Both the position numbers and the translations under genes were made by a program. The notes under the pieces were generated by a model that saw only the letters and a program-made list of their open reading frames with translations, was not told the DNA's origin and did not search any database. Positions 19,187 through 29,432 of a stretch of 64,000 bases of DNA are shown in pieces (positions within the stretch are counted from its first letter, which is position 1; each line of letters begins with the position of its first letter). The DNA is from Zobellia laminariae (GTDB lineage Bacteria > Bacteroidota > Bacteroidia > Flavobacteriales > Flavobacteriaceae). The stretch spans positions 434,001 through 498,000 of the forward strand of contig NZ_RCNS01000004.1 in assembly GCF_009725995.1 (NCBI RefSeq), written 5' to 3'.

Positions 19187-19446
19187 GAGGTAAGCAATTG
19201 TAATTATTCTAAATATGATGTAGTTTGCGGGGATATTGCATACGTAGATAGACTTGGTAAGCGTAATACTTACTCTAAATTTAGCATAAAAACAGTTTTA
19301 AAAATGTTAAAATATGTTAAAATTGTAGTATTATTATTACAAAAATAAGTTATTTTGCATGTTTTGAAACAATTGAAGTGCTATGTATATCATTGATTGT
19401 AAATGAAGTACAGGTGAAGAGGTTGAGTGTGTTTTAACGGTGAATT

Positions 19447-21564
19447 TTAGGATTGATCGTCGTTGATCAAGATTTCTAAAACAAGAATAGCAGCTTCGGT
19501 AATCTTAGTGCCGGGTCCAAATACAGCAATAGCTCCACTTTCAAACAAAAAAGGATAGTCTTGCTTGGGGATTACTCCACCTACAACAACCATAATATCA
19601 TCACGGCCGTACTTCTTCAATTCAGAAATAACTTCGGGCACAAGGGTTTTGTGTCCGCCTGCCAAAGAGGATACACCAAGAATGTGTACGTCATTCTCTA
19701 CCGCTTGCTTGGCTACTTCTGCGGGAGTTTGAAAAAGAGGTCCTATATCTACGTCAAAACCTAGATCGGCGTAACCTGTTGCTATAACTTTGGCACCACG
19801 GTCATGTCCGTCTTGGCCCATTTTAGCAATTAGAATACGTGGCCGTCTACCCTCTAGCTCAGCAAATTGGTCTGAAAGCCTAGAAGCTTTTTTAAAACTC
19901 TCGTCTTCTTTTATTTCTTTTGAATACACACCTGAAATAGATTGAATGTTCGCTTTATACCTACCAAACACTATTTCCAGAGCACTACTGATTTCTCCTA
20001 AAGTAGCTCTGTGTCTAGCAGCATCTACTGCTAAAGCTAATAAATTTTCATCTGAACTAGATGGTTGAGCTGTAGAGTCTTTAGCCATTACCATTTTCTG
20101 GTGGGCCGCATCCGTTAGTTTTTTAAGTGCGTCTGCTACTTTCTCTGAATCCCGACTTTGTTTTATGCTGTTTAAACGCTCCAATTGTTTTTTGCGCACC
20201 GCATTATTATCTACTTCTAAAATTTGGAGGCCATCATCATCTTCCGTTGAATATTTGTTAACTCCAACAATAGTATCTTGACAGCTATCTATTCTAGCTT
20301 GTTTTTTTGCAGCTGTTTCTTCAATTCGCAATTTGGGTATGCCAGCTTCTATGGCTTTGGTCATGCCTCCCATTTCCTCAACTTCTTCAATAAGTTTCCA
20401 AGCTTTGTGAGTGAGATCTTCTGTTAGTTTCTCCACATAAAAACTACCGGCCCAAGGATCAACCGTTTTGGTAATTTTTGTTTCTTCTTTGAGGAATAAT
20501 TGCGTGTTTCTGGCTATCCGTGCAGAAAAGTCTGTGGGTAGTGCTATGGCCTCATCCAGTGCATTGGTATGTAGACTTTGTGTTCCGCCCAATACGGCAG
20601 ATAATCCTTCTATGGTGGTGCGAGCCACATTATTAAATGGGTCTTGTGCAGTAAGGCTCCAGCCACTGGTTTGGCAATGCGTACGAAGCGACATAGATTT
20701 ATTGTTCTTCGGGTTAAATTGCTTTACCAACTTTGCCCATAAAATACGGCCTGCCCGTAGCTTGGCAATTTCGGTAAAATGATTCATTCCAATACCCCAA
20801 AAGAAAGAAAGTCTGGGAGCAAAACTATCAATATCAAGTCCGGCTTTTAAACCAGTTCTAATATATTCAAGTCCGTCTGCCAGGGTGTACGCCAATTCCA
20901 GTTCTGCCGTAGCACCTGCCTCGTGCATATGATAACCAGATATACTTATACTGTTAAATTTAGGCATGTGCTCACTGGTGTATCTAAAAATATCGGAAAT
21001 GATATCCATAGAAGGCGCAGGAGGATAGATATAGGTGTTGCGCACCATAAACTCCTTTAAAATATCATTCTGAATGGTTCCTGTCAATTCTTTGAGCGAT
21101 ACGCCCTGTTCTTCGGCTGCAACAATATAAAATGCCATAATAGGGAGCACTGCACCGTTCATGGTCATAGAAACGGACATTTTATCCAACGGAATTCCAT
21201 CAAACAAAATTTTCATATCCTCCACAGAATCTATAGCCACGCCGGCCTTACCTACATCACCAACAACGCGTTCGTGGTCACTATCATAACCACGGTGTGT
21301 TGGTAGGTCAAAAGCAATAGAGAGACCTTTTTGGCCTCCTTTTAAGTTTCTTCGGTAAAAAGCATTACTCTCTTCAGCGGTAGAAAATCCTGCATATTGG
21401 CGTATGGTCCATGGGCGCTGCACATACATAGTGCTGTAAGGTCCACGTAAAAACGGAGGTATCCCAGCAGCAAAATTCAGGTGTTCTAAATCCGTCTTAC
21501 CTTGTTCGGCAGTTGATTTATCTACCGTTTTCTTAAAGGAAATATGTTGAATGTCTTTTCTCAT
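19447..21564 (-). CDS. scpA: methylmalonyl-CoA mutase, large (catalytic) subunit
   Basis: 705 residues from the ATG at 21564 ([10 protein letters not shown]); an upstream in-frame ATG at 21609 would add 15 residues and overlap the small-subunit gene by 16 bases. The TIM-barrel part shows [18 protein letters not shown], the [19 protein letters not shown] stretch and [16 protein letters not shown], all typical. The C-terminal cobalamin-binding domain is complete, with the DxHxxG motif in [13 protein letters not shown]. The enzyme interconverts succinyl-CoA and (R)-methylmalonyl-CoA with adenosylcobalamin. It is translated after the small-subunit gene, with 29 bases between stop and this start. 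Confidence 0.96.
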   Translation of the reverse strand: MRKDIQHISFKKTVDKSTAEQGKTDLEHLNFAAGIPPFLRGPYSTMYVQRPWTIRQYAGFSTAEESNAFYRRNLKGGQKGLSIAFDLPTHRGYDSDHERVVGDVGKAGVAIDSVEDMKILFDGIPLDKMSVSMTMNGAVLPIMAFYIVAAEEQGVSLKELTGTIQNDILKEFMVRNTYIYPPAPSMDIISDIFRYTSEHMPKFNSISISGYHMHEAGATAELELAYTLADGLEYIRTGLKAGLDIDSFAPRLSFFWGIGMNHFTEIAKLRAGRILWAKLVKQFNPKNNKSMSLRTHCQTSGWSLTAQDPFNNVARTTIEGLSAVLGGTQSLHTNALDEAIALPTDFSARIARNTQLFLKEETKITKTVDPWAGSFYVEKLTEDLTHKAWKLIEEVEEMGGMTKAIEAGIPKLRIEETAAKKQARIDSCQDTIVGVNKYSTEDDDGLQILEVDNNAVRKKQLERLNSIKQSRDSEKVADALKKLTDAAHQKMVMAKDSTAQPSSSDENLLALAVDAARHRATLGEISSALEIVFGRYKANIQSISGVYSKEIKEDESFKKASRLSDQFAELEGRRPRILIAKMGQDGHDRGAKVIATGYADLGFDVDIGPLFQTPAEVAKQAVENDVHILGVSSLAGGHKTLVPEVISELKKYGRDDIMVVVGGVIPKQDYPFLFESGAIAVFGPGTKITEAAILVLEILINDDQS

Positions 21565-21593
21565 GTAAATCTCTTTCTTGCCACTGCATGGGT

Positions 21594-22982
21594 TTATTTC
21601 CCTTGCCAACCTTCACTTTTCAATCGTTCTTTTTCCAACGTCTCTGTTAGTCGTCTTTCTAGAATGGGCTCGATCAATGTTTTCTCTTTTCGCTGGTTCA
21701 GAAAAGGGAAGACTTCAAGCTGGTCTTTCATGATATCCTTTTCACTAGTATAGGCATTGGTGCCTACAAGAATTTCTTGAGAAGAGTTAAACTTCTCTTG
21801 TTCTTTTTTGGCACTCTCCTTTAGTTTTTTATGAGCGGTATGGTATTTTAATTGTTTTAGAAAGCCGCCATTGGCTTCAATATCTTTAAAGAGGAGCAAA
21901 GCTTTTTCAGCAAGCTGGTCCGTAATATTTTCAATATAATAAGCGCCTTCTGCAGGGTTTTGCAGTTCATCAAAATAGCTCTCTTCTTTAAGAAGCACCA
22001 GTTGATTCCTGGCAATACGTTCCGCAAACTCGTTATTTTTATGATAGATAAAATCATATTTAAGGTTGCAAACGCTATTCGCTCCGCCCAATATGGCCGC
22101 CATACATTCTGTAGTTGTACGGATCATGTTCATGTTGTAATCGTAAAGCGTCTTGTTTCGTTTGGAAGGCATTGCCTCTATATGGCAATCCGAAACAATT
22201 CCGTATTCTGCAGCTAATAGTTTCCAAAGTCTACGAAGTGCCCTGATTTTTGCGATTTCAAAGAAATAATTACTGCCTACCGCAACTTTAAAAGTAATGG
22301 TGTCGATTTTAGAACCAAAGTGATTTAGATATTCATTGGCGTGGGCTAGGGCATAGGCCAATTGCTGAACCATAGTGCCACCGGCATTCTGATAAAGTGC
22401 GGCATTTATGCTAATGATATTCTTTGGTCTTTGAGTAGTTGGTGTTTGTAAAAGGCTATACAGATTTTGAAGGTCTTGCCCCATGTTTATAAACCAATTT
22501 CCCTTGGATGCCAGTTGGCCAATGGGGTCTATGTGAAAGGAAATATGTTCTTTTTCAATTTGAGTGGAGTTCGCAAATTTCTCAACGTCATCAGTCAAAA
22601 TACTTTCAAACTGACAGTGAATAGAAATAGAAGTATAATCAATATTTGCTAAAAGCGACTTGAAATCAATGTTTACTGAAGGCAATGTAAAAAGAATACT
22701 TTCCGCACCTCCTTTGATACCGTTTATAGCACTTTTGTTGGCCAAAGTAATATCTTTAACTACAATATGCTGTGTAATTTCCCAAGGTGCTAGGACTTCT
22801 AAATGGGCAGCGGTTCGTGTTTGTGTATCATCTGCATGATAAAAGGGTTTCACCTTAATACCTTCTGGCGATTCCCAAACCAATTTTTGATTGTAATCCG
22901 CACCTTTAAGTTCGTATTGAATGTTTTGCTTCCACTCTTTTGCGGAAACCTTTTTAAAATCGTCGAACAGTTTTTGTTTCAT
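21594..22982 (-). CDS. mutA: methylmalonyl-CoA mutase, small subunit
   Basis: A 462-residue homologue of the large subunit's barrel domain: it carries [40 protein letters not shown] and [19 protein letters not shown], matching the mutase fold, but the residues around the catalytic site differ. The chain ends soon after the barrel and lacks a C-terminal cobalamin-domain-like part, shorter than the roughly 600-residue small subunits of other bacteria. A short form seems usual in Flavobacteriia (from memory). It forms the heterodimer with the product of the next gene and is the first gene of this two-gene operon. Confidence 0.92.
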   Translation of the reverse strand: MKQKLFDDFKKVSAKEWKQNIQYELKGADYNQKLVWESPEGIKVKPFYHADDTQTRTAAHLEVLAPWEITQHIVVKDITLANKSAINGIKGGAESILFTLPSVNIDFKSLLANIDYTSISIHCQFESILTDDVEKFANSTQIEKEHISFHIDPIGQLASKGNWFINMGQDLQNLYSLLQTPTTQRPKNIISINAALYQNAGGTMVQQLAYALAHANEYLNHFGSKIDTITFKVAVGSNYFFEIAKIRALRRLWKLLAAEYGIVSDCHIEAMPSKRNKTLYDYNMNMIRTTTECMAAILGGANSVCNLKYDFIYHKNNEFAERIARNQLVLLKEESYFDELQNPAEGAYYIENITDQLAEKALLLFKDIEANGGFLKQLKYHTAHKKLKESAKKEQEKFNSSQEILVGTNAYTSEKDIMKDQLEVFPFLNQRKEKTLIEPILERRLTETLEKERLKSEGWQGK

Positions 22983-23145
22983 GCCAATGGAATAATCCTA
23001 ATGTTCATGAAAAGTACGATTTTCAGAGGTACTTTAAAAGTATTTCCTGTTTGGTGTTAAGTTTGGATAAGGAGAGGCGAACTTATTTAAAAATGGGATT
23101 TAGGTACTTTGAAATAAATGCTTTTATAGCTTTGATTTGGATTTC

Positions 23146-24501
23146 TTAGTAAGCCTTACCCTCTCCCCTTACTGCGTTTATCACCGTTTGGAATATAATT
23201 TTTATGTCTAGACCCATAGACCATTTTTCGACATAAAAAATATCTAGCCTTGTTCTATTTAATATATCGGCTTTTTCTTCTATTTCGCCTCTGTAACCAC
23301 TTACTTGTGCTAGTCCCGTAATTCCTGGTTTTACAAAATGGCGTACCAAATATTTATCTACAGATAATTCATAATCCATGGTGTGTAGCTCCATATGTGG
23401 CCTTGGGCCTACAACGCTCATATTACCTACAAAAACATTAAAGAACTGGGGTAGTTCATCTATACTTGTTCTTCTAATGAACTTACCTACTTTAGTTACG
23501 CGCATATCGCCTTTGGTAGCCATTTTAGTGTCTGCGTCCGTAGAAGGGCGCATAGATCTAAATTTATAACACCAGAATGTTTGGCGTTTTAGACCATGTC
23601 TTTTTTGTTTAAAATAAAGGTCTCCGGGAGATTCTAGTTTTATTAAAATATACATTAATGGCACTAGCCATGAGAGTATGGTAATAATAACCAAAGAAGA
23701 AAATATAATATCAAAAGTACGCTTTAAAACACGACCCTGTAAAGTATCCAAAGGAACTCTTCTAAGGTTGAGTACGGGTACGGTATCGTAAAGTTCTATG
23801 AACATACCCCTAGAATAAATATCCTTGTTATCCGGTATGATTTTTATATGAATAAGATTATTATCAGCAAAGTCAATCAAGTTGCGAAGCTCTTGACTGT
23901 TAAATTCGGAAGCCACACAATAAATCTCATCTATATTGTTTTCCAAAATGTAAAGAAAGCAGTCTGGAACAGGCCCGAGGTAGGTAGGGCTTTTTGATTT
24001 TTTGTCATCAAAGTAACCCATGTAGCGATACCCTAATTCAGGGTCATCAAACACATTCCTGATTTTTTTCAAGTTTTTGTCACGACCAATAACTACAACG
24101 TTTACCGAGTTGCCTCCACGTAAACGATATTTTCTTCGGAACCAAAAGAACAGGACTCTATACCACAATAAAGTCAAACAGATTATTCCATAAACTAAGA
24201 GCTGGTACTGAACGGACTCGTAAATTTTTCCGGTAATACCAAAAAGAGCAAAATAAGCAAGACCATAAATAAGATAGAGTTGAACAACCTTATGAATATT
24301 CGTTAAGAAACGTTCTTTACGGGTTCTGGTATAATAGCCTAAACCATAAGCTATAAACATCCAAGAAAGATTATAATGTAAAATGTAAAAAATATTACAG
24401 TAAGTCTCTGGGGTAAGAATAAGAAGTAATCCGTTAATAATGCACAAGTGTATTATTAACGTTATGGGTAAAATTAAGTCTGCATTCTTTAAGCTCTTCA
24501 T
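23146..24501 (-). CDS. undecaprenyl-phosphate sugar phosphotransferase (priming glycosyltransferase, WcaJ-like)
   Basis: A 451-residue polyprenyl glycosylphosphotransferase. Four to five membrane spans occupy the first 120 residues, a nucleotide-binding-like middle domain starts at [16 protein letters not shown], and the C-terminal sugar-transferase domain has [37 protein letters not shown] with GPRPHMELH, and [15 protein letters not shown]. It transfers a sugar-1-phosphate to undecaprenyl phosphate, the first step of EPS unit synthesis. It stands alone between the mutase genes and the secreted-protein locus, and is an end-to-end paralogue of 46508-47863. It may prime the plus-strand cluster, whose visible part has no such gene. 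Confidence 0.93.
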   Translation of the reverse strand: MKSLKNADLILPITLIIHLCIINGLLLILTPETYCNIFYILHYNLSWMFIAYGLGYYTRTRKERFLTNIHKVVQLYLIYGLAYFALFGITGKIYESVQYQLLVYGIICLTLLWYRVLFFWFRRKYRLRGGNSVNVVVIGRDKNLKKIRNVFDDPELGYRYMGYFDDKKSKSPTYLGPVPDCFLYILENNIDEIYCVASEFNSQELRNLIDFADNNLIHIKIIPDNKDIYSRGMFIELYDTVPVLNLRRVPLDTLQGRVLKRTFDIIFSSLVIITILSWLVPLMYILIKLESPGDLYFKQKRHGLKRQTFWCYKFRSMRPSTDADTKMATKGDMRVTKVGKFIRRTSIDELPQFFNVFVGNMSVVGPRPHMELHTMDYELSVDKYLVRHFVKPGITGLAQVSGYRGEIEEKADILNRTRLDIFYVEKWSMGLDIKIIFQTVINAVRGEGKAY

Positions 24502-25225
24502 TTTCTAAAGCAAGTAATTATAATAACGGCACTATCTCTCAAAATGGAATTCCCAAAAGATAAGATTATAATACTATTTATAGCTGAATGTACTATTTTT
24601 TTGAAGCAGTATCAGAAATAATCAATTTGGTTAAAATCCATACAAGCACAGAATTTAGTAGGAAGTTTGTAAGCTTGGGGGAGCTTTAATATGTGTATTC
24701 AAAGGTATTGTATAACCTAGCATATGCAAAATTAAGGCCACGATTTAGTAAGTGAAATACAGGATTTGGGCATGTTTTGGATTTGCATTTAAACGACCAC
24801 ACCTGTTTTTTAGTATACTTAGCAAAGGTTGAAAATTTTTTACTTTTTTTTTGAGATGAAAATGGGGCCTCTCGGTCAGATACGTTTAAAATCGGTGAAG
24901 GTAAATTCATAATAGAAATTAGGCTTGTGTTGTGCTAGCATTACATTTACGTTAAATGTAATTCACTTGGATTCTTCGGAGAGTTTTTTTTGAAGTTCAG
25001 TAGTATTTTTTCATTTGTGTTCTTTCTATAAAAATTTGGGTCATATATTATTCTAGAAATACTACTCTAGATATAGAAAGAGCTATCGTTAGGCTTTCTT
25101 TACTTTTTCTAACCAAAATTAATGGGTAAAACCGATGAAAGGTATTTGATTGTGTAGTTAATCGAAAACTCTGATGAATCCTTGTGCTTCCTATAATACA
25201 GGGTACTGCTTGTCGTTTCAAAATA
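24502..25225. other. intergenic region with leader of the priming gene
   Basis: 724 bases between two divergent genes. The part next to the priming gene holds a promoter box (24700-24707) and a C-run leader element (24671-24683). The rest, to the T9SS protein start at 25226, shows no convincing gene; a 74-codon minus frame (24686-24910) overlaps the promoter and does not resemble a protein. Confidence 0.5.
24671..24707 (-). promoter_or_regulatory. -7 promoter box plus C-run leader element of priming gene 1
   Basis: On the minus strand TACCTTTG (24707-24700) matches TAnnTTTG exactly. Exactly 18 bases downstream begins a run of five C (24681-24677) followed by AAGCTT. AAGCT before and AGCTT after the run could form a small hairpin with the Cs in the loop. 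The start codon is at 24501, so the leader is about 190 bases. The same arrangement precedes the paralogous gene at 47863. Confidence 0.5.
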
Positions 25226-25729
25226 ATGAAACAAATAGTTACTTCTCTTATTTTACTTGCCTTTTGCGTTGTAGCTCGGGCACAAAATGAATCTAAACCT
25301 GAAAATTCAAATGCATCCATGGCATCCATAAACGTTTCAGGAGGTGAGGCAAGGAGTAGTGCAGGTTCTGTTGTGTATTCTGTTGGAACTGTCTTTTACA
25401 CAAATATCGTAGCGCAACATACTACCGTTTCTCAAAGCATACAACAGGCTAAAGAATCAAAAATGGATTTATTGGACAAGATACAGTTGGTAAAAGTGCT
25501 TGCCTATCCAAATCCAATTACGGATTATGTGTTGATTGATATTATTGATTACAAAAAAGAAAATGCTCAATATCAGTTGTTTGATTTCAAAGGGAGCCTC
25601 ATAAAAAATGTACGAATTACTAATTCAACTACGAAAGTCCCAATGGATGATTTGGAGTCTTCCACCTATTTTCTGAAAGTAAGTGTTATGAATAAATTTG
25701 AAGAAACTTTGACGCTTTTAAAGCAATGA
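25226..25729 (+). CDS. T9SS type A sorting-domain protein, short form
   Basis: 167 residues from the ATG at 25226; an upstream in-frame ATG at 25184 would place 14 residues before an obvious signal peptide (MKQIVTSLILLAFCVVARAQ). The mature part has a short module with INVSGGEARSSAGSVVYSVG and VFYTNIVAQHTTVSQSIQQA, and a C-terminal sorting domain with AYPNPITDYV, YQLFDFKGSLIKN and STYFLKV. Such tails direct proteins through the T9SS to the cell surface. The whole protein is a repeat-free twin of the next gene product. Its function is unknown; it is a likely surface or adhesive protein. Confidence 0.85.
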   Translation: MKQIVTSLILLAFCVVARAQNESKPENSNASMASINVSGGEARSSAGSVVYSVGTVFYTNIVAQHTTVSQSIQQAKESKMDLLDKIQLVKVLAYPNPITDYVLIDIIDYKKENAQYQLFDFKGSLIKNVRITNSTTKVPMDDLESSTYFLKVSVMNKFEETLTLLKQ

Positions 25730-25930
25730 AAATTAAACAAATTGACTAGTTGTTTTTTCCTACAAAAACTCACTTAATAGACAAGATATAAGTATTTTGT
25801 CGATATTATAATATGTTACGTCGATTATTCGTTATTCCATAAAATTTGATTTTTTCGAATAAATGACTGATCCAAATCATAAAAATGCACGTATACAAGT
25901 AGCTGTTTTTCCCCAAATATGGCGCTACTT

Positions 25931-28684
25931 ATGAAAAAAACAATCGTTTTACTAGCATTTATTTGCAGTTTTGCCTGTGTGCAAGGTCAACAAAATATAG
26001 AGTACACGTCCACCAATATGGTGGCTTATAATGCATCCGGAGGCGATGCTTTTTCCAACCAAGGTTCTGTTGCCTATTCCCTAGGGGGAATTTTTTACAG
26101 CGTAATTGAATCTCCCCATACTTTAATTTGCGAAGGTGTTCAGCAAGCCGAATTCAAAGAAACCGAAGAAGAAGTTGTGGAGGAAGATGAGGTTGTGGAA
26201 GAGGAAGTCATAGAGGAAGAGCCCGTTGAGCAGGTAGATCCTGTTGTCGTAGAAACCACTGATCCCGAACCAGAACCAACCCCCGAAGCGCAAGAAGAAG
26301 TTATCGTTGAAGAAGATGAAGAAGTTGTTCCAGAGGAAACATCTGATACTATAGACCCGATTATTGAAGAAGAATCTCCAGTTTCCGAACCAGAGCCAAC
26401 CCCCGAAGCGCAAGAAGAAGTTATCGTTGAAAAAGAGGAAGAAATTATATCAGGGGAAATACCTGATAATCCCGAGCCTATTGTACAAGAAGAATCTCCA
26501 GTTTCCGAACCAGAACCAACTCCCGAAACACCGGAAGAAGAAGTTATCGTTGAAGAAGAGGAGGAAGATGTTCCCGAGGAAACCCCTGATATTCCAGAAC
26601 CGATTGTAGAAGAAGAAACTCCAGTTTCCGAACCAGAGCCGACTCCCGAAGCACCTGAAGAAGTTATCGTTGAAGAAGAGGAGGAAGATGTTCCCGAGGA
26701 AACACCTGATACTCCAGAGCCAATTATAGAAGAAGATACTGCAGTTTCTGAACCAGAACCAACTCCCGAAGCACCGGAAGAAGAAGTTATCGTTGAAGAA
26801 GAGGCAGAAGATGTTCCAGAGAAAACATTTGATACTCCAAGTCCGATTGTAGAAGAAGAAATTCCAGTTTCCGAGTCAGAACCAACTCCTGAAACACCTG
26901 AAGAAGAAGTTAGCGTTGAAGAAGAGGAGGAAGTTGTTCCAGAGGAAACCTTTGATATTCCAGAGCCTATTTTACAAGAAGAATCTCCAGTTTCCGAACC
27001 AGAACCAACTCCTGAAACACCTGAAGAAGAAGTTAGCGTTGAAGAAGAGGAGGAAGCTGTTCCAGCGGACATCTCTGATACTCCTGAGCCGATAGTAGAG
27101 GAAGAAACTCCAGTTTCCGAGCCAGAACCAACTCCTGAAGCACCTAAAGAAGTTATCGTAGAAGAAGAGGAAGAAGCCATTCCGGAGGAAATACCTGATA
27201 TTCCCGAGCCGATTGTAGAAGAGGAAACTCCAGTTTCCGAACCAGAGCCAACCCCCAAAGCACAAGAAGAAGTTATCGTTGAAGAAGAGCAAGAAGTTGT
27301 TCCAGAGGAAACACCTGATACTCCAGAGCCGATTATAGAAGAGGAAATTCCAGTTTCTGAACCAGAACCAACTCCTGAAACACCTGAAGAAGAAGTTAGC
27401 GTTGAAGAAGAGGCAGAAGATGTTCCAGAGAAAACATTTGATACTCCAAGTCCGATTGTAGAAGAAGAAATTCCAGTTTCCGAACCAGAACTAACTTCCG
27501 AAGCACCTGAAGAAGAAGTTATTGTAGAAGAAGAGCAAAAAGATGTTCCAGAGGAGACCTTTGATACTCCAGAACCGATTATAGAAGAGGAAACTCCAGT
27601 TTCCGAACCAGAACTAACTTCCGAAGCATCAGAAGAGGAAGTTACAGTAGAAGAGGAGGAAGCTTTTCCAGCGGACACCTCTGATACTCCGGAGCCGATA
27701 GTAGAGCAAGAAACTCCAGTTTCCGAGCCAGAACAAACTCCTGAAGCACCTGAAGAAGTTATCGTAGAAGAAGAGAAAGAAGTTGTTCCAAAGGAAACAT
27801 CTGATACTATAGACCCAATTATAGAAGAAGAATCTCCAGTTTCGGAACCAGAACCAATTGCTGAAGCACCGGAAGAAGAAGTTATCGTTGAAGAAGAGCA
27901 AGAAGCTGTTCCAGAGGAAACACCTGATATTCCAGAGCCGATTATAGAAGAAACGCCAGTTTCGGAACCAGAACCAATTGCTGAAGCACCGGAAGAAGAA
28001 GTTATCGTTGAAGAAGAGCAAGAAGTTGTTCCAGAGGAAACACCTGATACTCCAGAGCCGATTATAGAAGAGGAAATTCCAGTTTCCGAACCAGAGCCAA
28101 CTCCGGAAGCACCTGAAGAAGTTATCGTTGAAGAAGAGGAAGAAGTCATTGCGGAGGAAACACCTGATACTCCAGAACCGATTGTAGAGGAAGAAATTCC
28201 AGTTTCCGAGCCAGAACCAACTCCTGAAGCGCCAGAAGAGGAAGTTACAGTAGAAAAGGAAGAAGTTGTTGAGGAGGCAATTGATACTCCAGACTTACTT
28301 GTAGAACAGGAAACACCGGTTTCAGAACAACAGTCTTTAGAAGAAGAAATTCAAAATAGTAGTGAGAACACAATAATTATTAGTAACAGCCAGCCCATTA
28401 CAGCGCAGGATATATTAAATCATTCGCTTCAGGAAGCGGATGAAGTTGAAATTGTAACTTACCCCAATCCGGTGGTAGAAGGATTCTCAATCGGCATTAA
28501 AAATTATGAAAGTGAGCGCGCTTGGTATCAGCTTTTTGATTATCAGGGTAGATTAATAACAGATGGCCAAATTACAAGTGGAAGTACCAAAGTCATGATT
28601 TCCCAATTGAAGCCAGCAACGTATTTGCTCAAAGTATTTATGACAAACCAAATATTCAAAACATTAAAAATTTTAAAAAAGTAA
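25931..28684 (+). CDS. T9SS-sorted surface protein with about 17 acidic Pro/Glu repeats
   Basis: 917 residues from the ATG at 25931 (MKKTIVLLAFICSFACVQGQ is a signal peptide); an ATG 12 bases upstream is less likely. The N-terminal module (NASGGDAFSNQGSVAYSLGG) matches that of the preceding protein. Residues of about 75-800 consist of near-40-residue repeats of the type EEVIVEEEEE-VPEETPDTPEPI-VEEETPVSEPEPTPEAP, giving an extremely acidic, probably extended stalk. The C-terminus is a type A sorting domain (TYPNPVVEGF, YQLFDYQGRLI, ATYLLKV). It is likely exported by T9SS and anchored at the surface. Repeat number may vary between strains. Possible roles are adhesion, cation binding or a spacer; none is shown. 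Confidence 0.85.
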   Translation: MKKTIVLLAFICSFACVQGQQNIEYTSTNMVAYNASGGDAFSNQGSVAYSLGGIFYSVIESPHTLICEGVQQAEFKETEEEVVEEDEVVEEEVIEEEPVEQVDPVVVETTDPEPEPTPEAQEEVIVEEDEEVVPEETSDTIDPIIEEESPVSEPEPTPEAQEEVIVEKEEEIISGEIPDNPEPIVQEESPVSEPEPTPETPEEEVIVEEEEEDVPEETPDIPEPIVEEETPVSEPEPTPEAPEEVIVEEEEEDVPEETPDTPEPIIEEDTAVSEPEPTPEAPEEEVIVEEEAEDVPEKTFDTPSPIVEEEIPVSESEPTPETPEEEVSVEEEEEVVPEETFDIPEPILQEESPVSEPEPTPETPEEEVSVEEEEEAVPADISDTPEPIVEEETPVSEPEPTPEAPKEVIVEEEEEAIPEEIPDIPEPIVEEETPVSEPEPTPKAQEEVIVEEEQEVVPEETPDTPEPIIEEEIPVSEPEPTPETPEEEVSVEEEAEDVPEKTFDTPSPIVEEEIPVSEPELTSEAPEEEVIVEEEQKDVPEETFDTPEPIIEEETPVSEPELTSEASEEEVTVEEEEAFPADTSDTPEPIVEQETPVSEPEQTPEAPEEVIVEEEKEVVPKETSDTIDPIIEEESPVSEPEPIAEAPEEEVIVEEEQEAVPEETPDIPEPIIEETPVSEPEPIAEAPEEEVIVEEEQEVVPEETPDTPEPIIEEEIPVSEPEPTPEAPEEVIVEEEEEVIAEETPDTPEPIVEEEIPVSEPEPTPEAPEEEVTVEKEEVVEEAIDTPDLLVEQETPVSEQQSLEEEIQNSSENTIIISNSQPITAQDILNHSLQEADEVEIVTYPNPVVEGFSIGIKNYESERAWYQLFDYQGRLITDGQITSGSTKVMISQLKPATYLLKVFMTNQIFKTLKILKK
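26294..28332 (+). repeat. in-frame tandem repeat, about 17 units of roughly 117-123 bp
   Basis: The units are imperfect but keep register. Bases 26792-26874 recur exactly at 27401-27483 (83 nt, 609 bp apart, five units). Bases 27836-27950 recur at 27956-28070 with two differences, exactly 120 bp apart. Protein-level sharing of rare variants (PSPIVEEE in units 6 and 11, TIDPIIEEES in units 2 and 14, PAD-SDTPEPIV in units 8 and 13) points to copying of multi-unit blocks. Assembly from short reads could miscount the units. Confidence 0.9.
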
Positions 28685-28688
28685 CGCT

Positions 28689-29432
28689 ATGAAATTAAGA
28701 GTACTATATGCTTTTATGCTACTCGCCGTATTGGAAATATCGGCGCAGGCTCCAGAAAAAATGAGCTATCAGGCCATCATTCGCTCTAGTGATAATAGTC
28801 TAGTGTTAGATGCACCGGTAAATTTAAAAATTATTGTCCGCCAAGGTAGTGTAAATGGTGCCAGTGCGTATGAAGAATCGCATTCTGCTACTACTAATGC
28901 TAACGGTCTGGTAAGTCTAGAGATTGGTGCCGGTAATCGTATTTCGGGGACTTTTAAAGACATACCATGGAGTAATGGTCCTTTCTTTATAGAAACACAA
29001 GTAGACCCTAATGGTGGTAGTAACTATTCCATCATAGGCGTTAGTCAGCTATTAAGTGTGCCTTATGCGCTCTATGCCAAATATGCCGAAAATATTACAG
29101 GAGCTACGGCAAGTGCACCGGTTGAAAAAGATGCTACTATAATTTCTTTTGAGTCTACACGTAATATAGCCACTAGTGATGTTGGTAATACATTAGAATG
29201 TACCAAAACCGCTACCGTAACGCTAACTTCTGGTTTCTCTAATATGAAAGTTGGCGAGACTGTTAATTTAGAGGCACACAATGGTGCTTCCCTTACTGTA
29301 AAAGCGGCTAGTGGTGTATCTTTAAATTATACTGATGGTGGTACTGCCAGTTTTGAAAGTGCAAACGGTAATGTACGCTTTGGACTGTTGCGGAAATCAG
29401 GAACTAACGCCTATATAATTTCAGGTCAATGA
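28689..29432 (+). CDS. secreted protein of a conserved flavobacterial family
   Basis: 247 residues with a signal peptide (MKLRVLYAFMLLAVLEISAQ). The body opens with APEKMSYQAIIRSSDNSLV, continues with ANGLVSLEIGAG, PWSNGPFFIETQVDPNGGSN and SQLLSVPYALYAKYAE, a pattern often seen at the start of flavobacterial cell-surface proteins with tail-fibre-like or collagen-like bodies; here the body is short. The last 100 residues are Thr/Ser/Gly-rich beta sequence. No sorting tail is seen. It starts 4 bases after the repeat-protein gene and overlaps the next gene by 4 bases, so the three are cotranscribed. Confidence 0.8.
   Translation: MKLRVLYAFMLLAVLEISAQAPEKMSYQAIIRSSDNSLVLDAPVNLKIIVRQGSVNGASAYEESHSATTNANGLVSLEIGAGNRISGTFKDIPWSNGPFFIETQVDPNGGSNYSIIGVSQLLSVPYALYAKYAENITGATASAPVEKDATIISFESTRNIATSDVGNTLECTKTATVTLTSGFSNMKVGETVNLEAHNGASLTVKAASGVSLNYTDGGTASFESANGNVRFGLLRKSGTNAYIISGQ

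Noticed and set aside
24686..24910. A possible 74-residue minus-strand protein.
   Set aside because: It overlaps the priming-gene promoter and leader, resembles no protein and has no good start context.
26140..28149. A 669-codon open frame on the minus strand, Ser/Gly/Thr-rich, opposite the repeat protein.
   Set aside because: It comes from reading GAA/GTT-rich repeat codons backwards; the repeats keep it free of stops. The plus-strand product has a signal peptide and sorting tail, which settles the coding strand.
26294..28332. A CRISPR array suggested by regular spacing of repeats.
   Set aside because: The units are coding, in frame, about 120 bp, without unique spacers, and no cas genes are near.
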